Shown: positions 19,119 to 27,796 of the stretch, piece by piece
Layout: every line of letters starts with the position of its first letter
Numbering within the stretch: the first letter of the stretch is position 1
Origin: JBOFHT01 sp051649785
GTDB lineage: Archaea > Methanobacteriota > Methanobacteria > Methanobacteriales > Methanobacteriaceae
Assembly (NCBI GenBank): GCA_051649785.1
Contig: JBOFHT010000059.1
Span: forward strand, 1-62,142
Direction: 5' to 3'
Length of the DNA: 62,142 nt
The notes under the pieces: generated by a model
Seen by the model: only the letters and a program-made list of their open reading frames with translations
The model's database searches: none
What the model was told of the DNA's origin: nothing
Position numbers and translations under genes: made by a program

Positions 19119-19200
19119 GCCAAAAAGATTTTCCATAAAAAAAAAATTTTTATTTACCAATCCAATGATTTTAATGAAGTTTTGATTTATAAATTTTGAC
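19119..19200. repeat. Dispersed inverted-repeat element, copy A
   Basis: This 82-bp stretch is closely similar to the reverse complement of 26846-26936, including 23 identical bases (GATTTTAATGAAGTTTTGATTTA). The ends GCCAAAAA and ATTTTGAC are a degenerate version of the terminal inverted repeat seen in copy B. It could be a MITE-like element or a conserved non-coding RNA. Confidence 0.6.
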
Positions 19201-19313
19201 TTTGACCTTGGTCCTAGGAATATAATATATTATAATTTATTTGCAGTATTATCTTTTATAGTATTATTTTTAGTATTTTATTAAATTACTTATTTAAATT
19301 AATTCATTATCAT

Positions 19314-19850
19314 TTATTTATTTTTTAAATTTTCACTCCAAAGTCTAAATTCTTTAATTTGAGGAGGGATTCCACTTTCACCACATGATTCCAGCCATCC
19401 ATCACTAGATTCAATTTTTTCCTCACTACAGCTAGTATTTAAAAAATCAATAAGGCCTCTATTACGAATAAAAGTGTATTTAGGCTTTAAAGTTGAGGAC
19501 CAAATGTAATAAACCTTAAAAACAGTATCAGGATGATATCCCCCTCCAAGATCAATAGCTAAAATATCACACCTAGGAGTTTGAGTAGCTACTTCTTCTA
19601 AGATATTATGGAGGCGGACATCACCATTTATAAACTTTAAATTACTATATTCTTGATTTAATTTAGCCATAGGATCTTTTGCTTCAGGACTGTTATCAAT
19701 AGCTATAATATTTCCATTTATTATTGTTTTTAGTATTTGCGAAGTTGTATTTCCAGTATGAGCTCCTAATTCAACTACATAGTCTGTTGATTTAAGTTTT
19801 TCACTTATTTGTTTTCTGTAAATATTAACATCATAGCTAAGTTTAATCAT
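19314..19850 (-). CDS. Class I SAM-dependent methyltransferase-like protein
   Basis: From ATG 19850 the protein has 178 residues (ATG 19865 is an alternative start, 13 bp after the pantoate kinase stop). Motif I reads 'YVVELGAHTGNTTSQIL' and motif II ends in 'IIAIDNSPEA', with 'FINGDVR' and 'CDILAIDLGGGYHPDTVFK' following. These are the binding-fold signatures of Rossmann methyltransferases. The substrate is unknown. I believe this is an archaeal conserved family, but I cannot name it. It lies just downstream of the pantoate kinase gene on the same strand, so co-transcription is likely. Confidence 0.7.
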   Translation of the reverse strand: MIKLSYDVNIYRKQISEKLKSTDYVVELGAHTGNTTSQILKTIINGNIIAIDNSPEAKDPMAKLNQEYSNLKFINGDVRLHNILEEVATQTPRCDILAIDLGGGYHPDTVFKVYYIWSSTLKPKYTFIRNRGLIDFLNTSCSEEKIESSDGWLESCGESGIPPQIKEFRLWSENLKNK

Positions 19851-19877
19851 GATATTTTCCCACATTCTAAATTTTAA

Positions 19878-21074
19878 TTATTTTTTTATATCAATAACTA
19901 TTCCATTTAAATCAATTTTAGCTTTTAAATAACTATCATCATATTTTTCAGGGCTTTTAGTAAGAGTAAATCCTGTTTTACCTAACATTGCCATTGCAGA
20001 ACCTAATCCTAATTTATCTTTATCAAGAGTATTAATGATTTCTTGTAGATTTAAGGTAGTAGTAGTATTATTATTATTGGTAGGGGGAGTATTATAAGTA
20101 TTAATATTATTATCATTATTAACCATATTAATATTGATTAAACCCGTTTTTTCTGCAAATTTACGAGAGTACTTGAAAAAATTAGCTAAATTTGGGTTTG
20201 ATTTAAATTCATTATAATATTTTTCACCAATTTCATTAATAATCTTCTTGTGTTCATTATTTTCAATGATACTTTTAGTTTCAATTTCACCAATGCTTTT
20301 AGAAACAAAATAAATTGAATTAACACTGTCATCAATTAATTTATCATTTATTAAATTATCATTTATTGATTCAACTTCACCAATTCCAGGAGCTCCAGGA
20401 GTTTTTCGTAACACTAATCCTTTAGAAGTTTCAGCTATTATATCACCCAGCCCAGTTCCCAGTTCAACTTCAACCTCATGGGCAATTTGACTAGCTACTA
20501 AGTCAGAAATATTAAAAATCCTAGCAATACCCATAGACACTCCTAATACACTTGATGCAGAACTTCCAAAGCCACATCCAACAGGTACTTGAATTTCTTG
20601 ACTTATTTTGATATTATAACTATTTTCTTTATTACTTATATCACCATCACTATTTAAGCTACCTAAATCATTATCACTATTGAAGTTGGGCTTGGAATTG
20701 AAATTAAAATTGAAATTGGTATTTATATTATTATCAACATTATTAATCTTATTGCCATTATTATTAATATTAATAACATTATTAATAACAACATCAAATA
20801 TTTTTTCAATAGTTTTAGTAATAATATAATTATTAGAATGGGTTTTACTATTATTTACCTCAATATCAATATTTAAATTTAAATCAGATATTTTTTTATT
20901 ATTTATAGTGTTAATAATATTGTTATTTATATTATTATCAATAGTAATAGTAGTTTTAACACCTTTATCAATTAAAATACCTGCTCCAATTGATCCTTTT
21001 TTTAAGATATTATTATTATCCACTATACTAAAAAAACCAGTTATGTGGGATGGTACAAACACAGATATCTTCAC
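19878..21074 (-). CDS. Pantoate kinase (archaeal GHMP kinase)
   Basis: This archaeal enzyme phosphorylates pantoate to 4-phosphopantoate in coenzyme A synthesis. The N-terminal 'VFVPSHITGFFSI' and 'KKGSIGAGILIDKG' are typical, and the GHMP ATP-binding loop is 'PVGCGFGSSASSVLG' (about residues 166-180). Translation starts at a GTG preceded by AAAGGCG. At 398 residues it is about 100 longer than usual. The excess is a poly-Asn segment at about 45-160, before the ATP loop, and a second Asn/Thr-rich stretch at about 320-345 near the C-terminus. Both would have to loop out of the fold. Confidence 0.88.
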   Translation of the reverse strand: MKISVFVPSHITGFFSIVDNNNILKKGSIGAGILIDKGVKTTITIDNNINNNIINTINNKKISDLNLNIDIEVNNSKTHSNNYIITKTIEKIFDVVINNVININNNGNKINNVDNNINTNFNFNFNSKPNFNSDNDLGSLNSDGDISNKENSYNIKISQEIQVPVGCGFGSSASSVLGVSMGIARIFNISDLVASQIAHEVEVELGTGLGDIIAETSKGLVLRKTPGAPGIGEVESINDNLINDKLIDDSVNSIYFVSKSIGEIETKSIIENNEHKKIINEIGEKYYNEFKSNPNLANFFKYSRKFAEKTGLININMVNNDNNINTYNTPPTNNNNTTTTLNLQEIINTLDKDKLGLGSAMAMLGKTGFTLTKSPEKYDDSYLKAKIDLNGIVIDIKK

Positions 21075-21455
21075 ATTATCGCCTTTATTTTTGTATTTAC
21101 ATTTATTAGGAATAATACTAGTAATGTTGTTATTATTAATAATATTACAGTTATTATCATTATTATTTCCAATGTTATAGTTAAGTTTATTATTTTTATT
21201 ATTATTACAGATATTATTAGTAGGAATATTGTTATTATGAATATTGTTATTAGTTTTATTATTGTTGTTTTTAATATTTCTATTTTTAATCAGTTTACTA
21301 TTTATAATAAAATCACTATAAATATTACTATTATTACTCTAATTAAAACATTAATTATAATTGTTAATTAGCATTTGGATAATAAAAGTTATAATTAAAA
21401 TAGAAATTATAATTAAAAAAATAGAGTATTTATTAGATTAAAGAAAGGTGATTTA
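21075..21455. other. Low-complexity divergent intergenic region
   Basis: This gap is almost entirely TTATTA/AATATT-type simple sequence between the divergent pantoate kinase and PHP genes. It continues the Asn-codon-like repeats of the kinase gene. No gene is seen. AAAGAAAGGTGA (21442-21453) near the end is the ribosome-binding site of the PHP gene. Confidence 0.6.
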
Positions 21456-22115
21456 ATGAATAAGCGAATTGATTTACATATGCACACATTATTTAGTGAT
21501 GGAGAATTACTTCCTTCAGAACTTGCTAGAAGAGCTATTGTAGCAGGACATGAAGCAATAGCTATTACAGACCATGTTGATTCTTATAATATTGATAAAA
21601 TTGGCGATGTTGTTAACAGTGTTGGAGATATTAATGATAATTGGGATATAACCGTTATTCCTGGTGTTGAAATAACACATACACCTATTGAATTAATTGA
21701 CACACTAGCAAAAAGAGCAAAAGCACTTGGAGCTAAAATAGTAGTTGTTCATGGTGAAACATTAGCCGAACCAGTTATTGAAGGAACTAATAGAGCCGCA
21801 ATTGAATCGGAAGCAGTTGATATATTGGCACATCCAGGACTTATAACTAAAGAAGACGTAGAATTAGCTAAATATAATAATGTATCTCTCGAATTAAGTG
21901 CTAGAAAAGGTCATTCTTTAGCCAATGGCCATGTTGCAAAATTATCTAGCTCCATAGGTGCAGACTTACTTGTTAATACAGATACTCATTCCCCCAATGA
22001 TATTATCACTTTTAAACAAGCTGAAAAAATAGCTAAAGGTGCTGGATTAAATAATACCCAAGTAATTAATGCATTAATTAATAATCCCAAAAAGATTTTA
22101 AAAAGAGTTTTATGA
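21456..22115 (+). CDS. PHP domain phosphatase/phosphoesterase
   Basis: The protein has 219 residues. Metal-binding PHP motifs are clear: 'DLHMHTLFSDGEL' (5-17), 'AITDHVD' (about 38-44), 'VIPGVEITHTP' (about 66-76), 'DILAHPGLI' (about 125-133) and 'NTDTHSP' (about 178-184). The PHP family contains histidinol phosphatase and other phosphoesterases, and methanogen members of this length are annotated histidinol-phosphatase family. The exact substrate is not settled by the sequence. AAAGGTGA gives a good ribosome-binding site. After the TGA stop the same frame stays open for 44 Asn/Lys/Ser-rich codons. Confidence 0.85.
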   Translation: MNKRIDLHMHTLFSDGELLPSELARRAIVAGHEAIAITDHVDSYNIDKIGDVVNSVGDINDNWDITVIPGVEITHTPIELIDTLAKRAKALGAKIVVVHGETLAEPVIEGTNRAAIESEAVDILAHPGLITKEDVELAKYNNVSLELSARKGHSLANGHVAKLSSSIGADLLVNTDTHSPNDIITFKQAEKIAKGAGLNNTQVINALINNPKKILKRVL

Positions 22116-22250
22116 AATAATATTAGTAAAAATACATCTAATATAAATGAAACTAAAAAAAATAAGACTAAAATAGATAATATTAGTAAAAATAGTAGCA
22201 TTAATAAAATAAACAATAAATCTAAGAATTATTACAGAAAAATTAATTAA
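22116..22250 (+). other. In-frame Asn/Lys-rich tail after the PHP stop
   Basis: After the TGA at 22113-22115 the frame continues through 44 sense codons, mainly Asn, Lys, Ser and Ile and ending YYRKIN, to a TAA at 22248-22250. There is no start codon. It resembles the low-complexity tails elsewhere in this genome and may be one cut off by a stop mutation. Confidence 0.4.
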
Positions 22251-22255
22251 ATAAT

Positions 22256-22290
22256 TAAAAAATAAAAAAAGAAAAGAAAAAAGAAATTTT
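22256..22290 (-). terminator. T-rich terminator after the cell-wall protein gene
   Basis: On the minus strand this reads as successive T tracts (TTTTTTTCTTTTCTTTTTTT-like) about 120 bp beyond the stop at 22406. T-rich stretches are the usual archaeal termination signal. The hairpin GCAAAA-TAA-TTTTGC at 22329-22343 lies between the gene and the tract. Confidence 0.45.
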
Positions 22291-22405
22291 TTTCAAACCT
22301 TTTTACATTCCGACAAAACTATATCAGCAAAATAATTTTGCAAAACAATTATAAACGAAATTTGGCTTTTTTTAATATAATACTTAATATACAATAGTTA
22401 TTTAG

Positions 22406-24457
22406 TTAAAAACCTAATGAACTATAGTAACCATGTAAAACATAGGTACTAGGGTTCCAGTTATTAACTACTCCAAAGCTATTACGACTACTAGTTGAAT
22501 CTGCAACAACCCATGTGTCCCCAATTAATATTTGGGTCCACACATGACCATATGTGTTCCCACTAGTAAAAGTTGCTGTTCCATGGACATATCGTGTAGC
22601 TAGCCCACTTGCTCGTGATAAAGCAGTTAATAAATGAGATTTGTCTACACAATTACCACTTTTAGCATTTAATGTATTCTTTGCACCGTATTTTGTATTA
22701 TAATAGAAGTTATAGTTAATATTATCACGGACATAGTTATAAATAGCAGTTGCCTTAGCTAAATCGCTAGTTAAACCTTTAGTAATATTTGCAGCTAAAG
22801 ATTTAATAACTGCATCACTTACTTGACAATTTGCACTATCTATTAAATACTTAGCTAAAGATTCACCATTATATTTTGAATTAAGACTACTAGTAGGTGT
22901 AGTTCCATTAGAGTTTCCAGTACTTGTTGAACTAGATAGTAAAGTATTAAAACTCTTTGTATCTATCCCAACATAATTTGGAAGAACTTTATTTAGTTTT
23001 TGATAATTAAGTACTTTTACAAATGTATAAATCATTTCTTGGTACTTTATTTTACCTAAAGTAGAACTTCCATAATTTGGAGCTATTCCATTTTGTGAAA
23101 TAAAAGTTGAAACTCTTTTTGCTAAATCTAAATAATCTTTTAATACAAGATTACTTTTGATTGTAGATCCACTTGGGCTAGTAGCTTCTTTAACATTTTT
23201 AACAGGTATATTACTACTAATTTTACCATTTACATTTACAATTGCTGTTGAAATAAGATATAAAAATTGGGCAAGTGTATAATCAGTTCCACCTACAGTT
23301 ATAGTTGTTGGTAACTTTTTATTTGTTTCAATATAAGACTTAAATCTTGCTGAAGCATCTAAAATATCATTTAATGTAACAGTTTTACTAGTTATATTAG
23401 ATGAACTACCCGTGCCATTATTACCTGTATTGTTAGAAGTGTTATTGCTACTATTTGTAGCATTAGTACTTGTATTAGTGCTAGGATTATTTCCATTATT
23501 AGAATTGTTATTAGTAGCAAATTGGCTACTGGAATTGTATTTAGGAATTGCTGTATTTAATTTGGAATTACTTTTAACACTTAAAGTAACATAATTAGGT
23601 AAACGATTTTTAGTTTTTGTAAATTCAAGTACTTTTGAAAAACCTAAAATTAAAGTTTGGAATTGAATACTGCCTAATTTACTGCTTCCATAGTTTGGTG
23701 AGATACCATTTTTTTCTATAAAAGTTGAAACTCTTTTTGCTAAATCTAAATAATCATTTTTATACAAATTCCCATTAATTGATGCACCTGAGGGTTTTAA
23801 TGGGTCTTTAATGTATTTAATAGTTATATTAGAGTTTATTCCACTATTAACATTAACTACTGCCTTTGATAAAAGGTATAGAAATTCACTCATTGAGAAA
23901 TTTTGTTTAGCTATTGTTATATAATTTGGAAGTGTACCATATTTAGTTACATGGGCTTCAAGAGACACAGCTGCAGCTAAAATATCATTTTTAGATAAAC
24001 TAAAAAGTGCATTATCGCCAGCAGCAAGAATGCCACCAGTATTTATATTACTTATATTATTTTCAACATTAATTGTTGTGTTTGATTTGTTTGCTGATAA
24101 ATTAACAATTGAGCTATTTGAATTATTACTAGATGTATTGGTTTTGTTACTTGTATTATTAATTGTTAAATTTTGTGGAGTATTATCTGATTCTAATAAA
24201 TAGTTAATATTATTTGTGTTTGAGTTAACTCTAAGTGAGTCATCGGTATTATCAGTATTGTTGATATTATTGATATTACTTTGATTGATATTATTTGTAT
24301 TTACCGAATTATTACTCTCTTCATTTATTTTTAGAATTTCAGATGGTGTAAAAAGATCCAAATTAGAACCATTTATATTATTTGCATAAACACTAGCACT
24401 GCATAAAAGTACAATACTAATTAACAATACAAATAATATGTTTAAGTTTTTAGAAAT
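22406..24457 (-). CDS. Secreted pseudomurein-binding protein with transglutaminase-like domain
   Basis: The layout is a signal peptide, a Ser/Thr/Asn-rich stretch (to about residue 150), two ~150-residue modules, and a C-terminal cysteine-peptidase-like domain. Each module contains pseudomurein-binding-repeat sequence ('FLYLLSKAVVNVN', 'YLDLAKRVSTFI', 'LPNYV'), and a long Asn/Ser/Thr spacer separates the two. The catalytic triad is visible as Cys in 'GNCVDKSH', His in 'YGHVWTQ' and Asp in 'VVADSTS', within the last 85 residues. PMBRs plus this fold are found in pseudomurein endoisopeptidases, so cell-wall remodelling is likely. GGAGGT is centred six bases before an ATT codon at 24457, which gives a complete signal peptide starting (M)SKNLN. 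The first canonical start, TTG 24427, cuts off the charged end. Confidence 0.82.
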   Translation of the reverse strand: MSKNLNILFVLLISIVLLCSASVYANNINGSNLDLFTPSEILKINEESNNSVNTNNINQSNINNINNTDNTDDSLRVNSNTNNINYLLESDNTPQNLTINNTSNKTNTSSNNSNSSIVNLSANKSNTTINVENNISNINTGGILAAGDNALFSLSKNDILAAAVSLEAHVTKYGTLPNYITIAKQNFSMSEFLYLLSKAVVNVNSGINSNITIKYIKDPLKPSGASINGNLYKNDYLDLAKRVSTFIEKNGISPNYGSSKLGSIQFQTLILGFSKVLEFTKTKNRLPNYVTLSVKSNSKLNTAIPKYNSSSQFATNNNSNNGNNPSTNTSTNATNSSNNTSNNTGNNGTGSSSNITSKTVTLNDILDASARFKSYIETNKKLPTTITVGGTDYTLAQFLYLISTAIVNVNGKISSNIPVKNVKEATSPSGSTIKSNLVLKDYLDLAKRVSTFISQNGIAPNYGSSTLGKIKYQEMIYTFVKVLNYQKLNKVLPNYVGIDTKSFNTLLSSSTSTGNSNGTTPTSSLNSKYNGESLAKYLIDSANCQVSDAVIKSLAANITKGLTSDLAKATAIYNYVRDNINYNFYYNTKYGAKNTLNAKSGNCVDKSHLLTALSRASGLATRYVHGTATFTSGNTYGHVWTQILIGDTWVVADSTSSRNSFGVVNNWNPSTYVLHGYYSSLGF

Positions 24458-24802
24458 TTTTTTACCTCCAATATGTCATTTAAAGGGTTTAGACTAGATA
24501 AATAGCTTTTTATAAAACCTACAAAATTTATAAAACTTACAAATCATATAAAATTTTTATTAATTTTTATAAAATTTTATAAATATTTATTAGATTAATT
24601 AAAACTATAAACCTAATTCTCCCTAATAAATGGACATATACTAGTTATAGCTAAAATAATATATAAACTTTGTTAATTAGTCATTAATTTTTATAACTAT
24701 TTAATAAAATAATTATATTTTAAATTATTTATCTTTAAATGTATAATTTAATAACATTGCTGTTGATTAATTCCTAGAAAAAATTAACTATAAAAAAATT
24801 AA
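24458..24802 (-). other. Upstream region of the cell-wall protein gene
   Basis: On the minus strand this contains a TATA box (24659-24667) inside ACAAAGTTTATATAT. It predicts an RNA start near 24635 and therefore an unusually long AU-rich leader of about 180 nt before the GGAGGT site. The leader contains repeated TTTTATAAA-type sequence. No gene is seen. Confidence 0.5.
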
Positions 24803-26650
24803 TTATTTTTTATTTAAATAATTATCATCACTGAAATCACATATATTATTTGTATTACCATGAGTACTGGTATTATTACTAATATTATTAACACCATTAT
24901 TACTATCTGAGCTATCAATATTATTTCTAGATTTCCACTGTTTAATTACATTATCAACAGTTATAAAATCTATATCATGAAGCCCTAAATCTTCAGCAAA
25001 ACCTAGTTTACGAAGTATTTTTCTAACTGGACCAGTTAGTTGAGCTAATCTAAATTCAATCCCTATTTCTTTTAATTTATCATGTAATTCTTCAAGTCTT
25101 TCAGCTCCAGCAATATCAATGTATTCTGTGTTTTCCATATCAAGAATAACTAATTTAATGTCTTTATATCTATTAGCTCTTCTTAAAATAGTGTCACGGA
25201 TATTTTCAGAATTAACAAAAAGTTGTGGGCCATCTACTCTTATTATTAAAACATTTGGAATAGTTTCATTTTCGGGGTGACAATGTTCATTAGCATATAA
25301 ATAAGTTCCTTTGACATGACCTAACTCAACAATTCTAGGTTTGTAAAGACGATAAATTATATCTAAAAAGGATATTATAACACCAATAACTATTCCTTCA
25401 AACATACCAAAAATAAGAACTCCTAAAAAAGTAGCTAGAGCATAAAAAAATTCACGCCTATTTAATTGATAATATCTCTTGAATTCACTAATTTTAATAA
25501 GTTTACTAACAACAAAAACTAAAATAGCTGCTAAAACAACCATAGGGATATTAGAAAAAAACTCTGCAAAAAATAAGAGAGTTAGAATTAAAATAATACT
25601 AGCAAATAAGCTAGATAGAGGAGATTTTGATTTAGATTCATCATTAATCGCTGTTCTAGATAAACTACCTCCTACAGGAAGACCTTGAACTAATCCTGAA
25701 AATATATTTGAAACACCTAAAGCTAAAAGCTCCTCTCTAACATCAATTTTATTATTATTTTTTAAAGCAAAAGTTTGAGCAGCACCCATTCCTTCAACAT
25801 AACTAAGAATAAAACAAACAATACCTAAAACTAATAATTTAGATAAATCCACAATAGGGATATTAGAAAAAGCAGTTAAATCTGGAACAATTAAACTAGG
25901 TAGTCCCCAGGGCATTGAAGCAATAGTACTTATCCCTAATTCCCCTATATTAAAAAATGTCCCACTAAGGGTGAAAATAGCCATTGAAACAACCATTAGC
26001 ACAAGAGAATGAGGAATTTTAGGAAAAATCTTTTCACCCACAAAAAGATAGATAATAGATATAATCCCTATAACTAAAGTTAATATATGAGTTTGATTTA
26101 AGTGAGTAGTTAAAAAGAACAAATTGTAAAAGAAATTAAAACCAAAACTAGCCGCTACAGCAATATTAGCACTATTAATTGGAATTCCAAAAATATGGGC
26201 TAATTGACTCCCAATAATAAAAAACCCAGCTCCTGCTGAAAAGCCATTTAAGACAGTTCGGGAGATAAATTTAACAATAAATCCCATTTTAAGCACCCAT
26301 GCTATAAGAGCAAAAGTTCCAGTTATTAATGCAACTATAACAGCCAAAGCACCAATATTCCCACTGTTGGTTATTGTTAAAGTAGCTAAACTACTACCTA
26401 CAAGTATTGAAAGAGCAGATGTTGGACCAACAGATAGCTGATTAGATGTCCCTAGTAAGAAATAGACTAATAAAGCAGCTATTGTAGCATATAATCCTGT
26501 TTCAGGAGAAAGTCCTGCAAGGGATGAATAAGCAATAACTTCAGGAATAGCTATAGCTCCAACAGTTATTCCTGCAATAGCATCAAATCGTAAAAATGAT
26601 TTATTATAATTTTTAGCCCATTTAAACAAAGGCGTATTTCCAAATGACAT
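24803..26650 (-). CDS. SulP family anion transporter with STAS domain
   Basis: From ATG 26650 the protein has 615 residues. GGAGA just upstream marks the start; the frame extends 38 codons further but that part is hydrophobic noise. Residues 1 to about 430 form a SulP membrane transporter with many helices, including 'AIPEVIAYSSLAGLSPETGLYA' near the N-terminus and 'NIFSGLVQGLPVGGSLSRTA' in the middle. A cytoplasmic STAS domain follows ('VLIIRVDGPQLFVNS', 'LVILDMENTEYID'). The last ~35 residues are Asn/Ser-rich. SulP proteins carry sulfate, bicarbonate or other anions; which one is not evident here. Confidence 0.92.
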   Translation of the reverse strand: MSFGNTPLFKWAKNYNKSFLRFDAIAGITVGAIAIPEVIAYSSLAGLSPETGLYATIAALLVYFLLGTSNQLSVGPTSALSILVGSSLATLTITNSGNIGALAVIVALITGTFALIAWVLKMGFIVKFISRTVLNGFSAGAGFFIIGSQLAHIFGIPINSANIAVAASFGFNFFYNLFFLTTHLNQTHILTLVIGIISIIYLFVGEKIFPKIPHSLVLMVVSMAIFTLSGTFFNIGELGISTIASMPWGLPSLIVPDLTAFSNIPIVDLSKLLVLGIVCFILSYVEGMGAAQTFALKNNNKIDVREELLALGVSNIFSGLVQGLPVGGSLSRTAINDESKSKSPLSSLFASIILILTLLFFAEFFSNIPMVVLAAILVFVVSKLIKISEFKRYYQLNRREFFYALATFLGVLIFGMFEGIVIGVIISFLDIIYRLYKPRIVELGHVKGTYLYANEHCHPENETIPNVLIIRVDGPQLFVNSENIRDTILRRANRYKDIKLVILDMENTEYIDIAGAERLEELHDKLKEIGIEFRLAQLTGPVRKILRKLGFAEDLGLHDIDFITVDNVIKQWKSRNNIDSSDSNNGVNNISNNTSTHGNTNNICDFSDDNYLNKK

Positions 26651-26965
26651 TATTCTCCAAAATTCTGCAAAAACCAAATCAAAACATACTTTTTTATAAA
26701 ACTTTAAACTTATAAATTCTATAAATATTTTTAAATAAAATATTATAAAATAAATTATAAACACTACTAATAATTATTTATATTAATTATTTATATTATT
26801 TAAGCTTAATACATAATATATTTTTTTATATATAAATGAATCGCAGTCAAAAATTGAAATTTCTAAATCAAAACTTCATTAAAATCCTTGGATTTGTAAA
26901 TGAAGAAAATTTTTCTATATGAAAAATCTTTTTGACCAATACTCTGAATATGTTATTATAAAATT
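26651..26965. other. Intergenic region with dispersed element copy B
   Basis: This gap between the SulP start and the glycosylase stop holds the 91-bp inverted-repeat element at 26846-26936. Otherwise it is AT-rich without a visible gene. Confidence 0.6.
26846..26936. repeat. Dispersed inverted-repeat element, copy B
   Basis: This 91-bp element has perfect 8-bp terminal inverted repeats (GTCAAAAA at 26846-26853, TTTTTGAC at 26929-26936). Its reverse complement matches 19119-19200 closely. It lies just after the 3' end of the glycosylase gene. Confidence 0.65.
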
Positions 26966-27796
26966 CTATAATTTTTGACATTCCAAACAAACATAAGAAG
27001 ATGTGGTTCCAGTTTTAATTTTTTTTATTTCACTATTACATTCAGGGCATTTTTCACCTTCATTATAAGCTACTAAAAAATAATCTTTTGTAAAACTACC
27101 AGGATTGCCAAAAATATCTTTTTCATATGCTAAGCCACCTTTATCAATTGATTGATTCAAATTATTTATTATAATATTATATAAATCTTCAATTTCCTTA
27201 CTTTTCAGTTGCTTAGCTTGTTTTTGAGGGTGAATTTTAGCTTTAAATAACATATCTTGAATATAAACATTACCAATTCCACTAATTTTCCTCTGGTTTA
27301 ATAGAATGTTTTTAATTTGGGATCTACCTTTTATTAAAGTTTTAAAATATTCTAATGTGAAATTATTATCTAAAGGGTTAATAGCTATATCTTTAGTTAA
27401 TTTATGATTTTTTAATTCATTATTTTTAACTAATTCAACTTTCCCTATCCACCAAAATTTGGAAGTGAATATAGAACCATCTTTAAATAAAAAAGCGATT
27501 TGACATTCTTCTAAAGCTTTTTCAGTATTTTTTACAGCTAATGAGTCATGATATAAAATATCAGCTCCCATTCCCAAATTAATAAGAATGTGATATCCAC
27601 CAGATAATTCTAAAAATATCCACTTTCCTTTATTATAAACATGAATTATCTCTTTATTTTTAATAATATCATTAAATTCATTGGAATCCATATTTAATAT
27701 CTTTTCTTGTTTAACATCTACCGATTTTATTTCTTTCCCAGATAACGTTTTATTCATTTCCTTTGAAAACACAATAATTTCAGGTAATTCTGCCAT
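26966..27796 (-). CDS. Fpg/Nei family DNA glycosylase-like protein lacking Pro2
   Basis: The protein has 276 residues with the full family layout: N-terminal beta domain, helix-two-turn-helix ('NQRKISGIGNVYIQDMLFKAK', about residues 165-185) and a C-terminal four-cysteine zinc finger ('CPECNSEI...YVCLEC'). Family enzymes remove oxidised bases using the N-terminal proline as nucleophile. Here the start is MAELPE: Ala (GCA) replaces Pro2, while Glu3 is kept. AGGAG lies nine bases before the ATG, so the start is sound. I recall annotated homologues starting MIELPE, so this may be a separate subfamily with a changed or lost lyase chemistry. Confidence 0.85.
   Translation of the reverse strand: MAELPEIIVFSKEMNKTLSGKEIKSVDVKQEKILNMDSNEFNDIIKNKEIIHVYNKGKWIFLELSGGYHILINLGMGADILYHDSLAVKNTEKALEECQIAFLFKDGSIFTSKFWWIGKVELVKNNELKNHKLTKDIAINPLDNNFTLEYFKTLIKGRSQIKNILLNQRKISGIGNVYIQDMLFKAKIHPQKQAKQLKSKEIEDLYNIIINNLNQSIDKGGLAYEKDIFGNPGSFTKDYFLVAYNEGEKCPECNSEIKKIKTGTTSSYVCLECQKL

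Larger units (their letters stand above)
18786..19313. other. Repeat-rich intergenic region
   Basis: This long gap upstream of the ADH-synthase gene holds the ~36-bp repeats (18914-19020) and one copy of the dispersed inverted-repeat element (19119-19200). No gene is seen. Confidence 0.7.

Noticed and set aside
22113..22115. TGA of the PHP gene as a recoded (selenocysteine) codon
   Set aside because: Methanobacteriales are not known to use selenocysteine decoding as far as I know. The PHP domain is complete before it, and the tail is low complexity.
26651..26764. N-terminal extension of the SulP transporter
   Set aside because: It is an AT-rich hydrophobic read-through. GGAGA before ATG 26650 defines the start.
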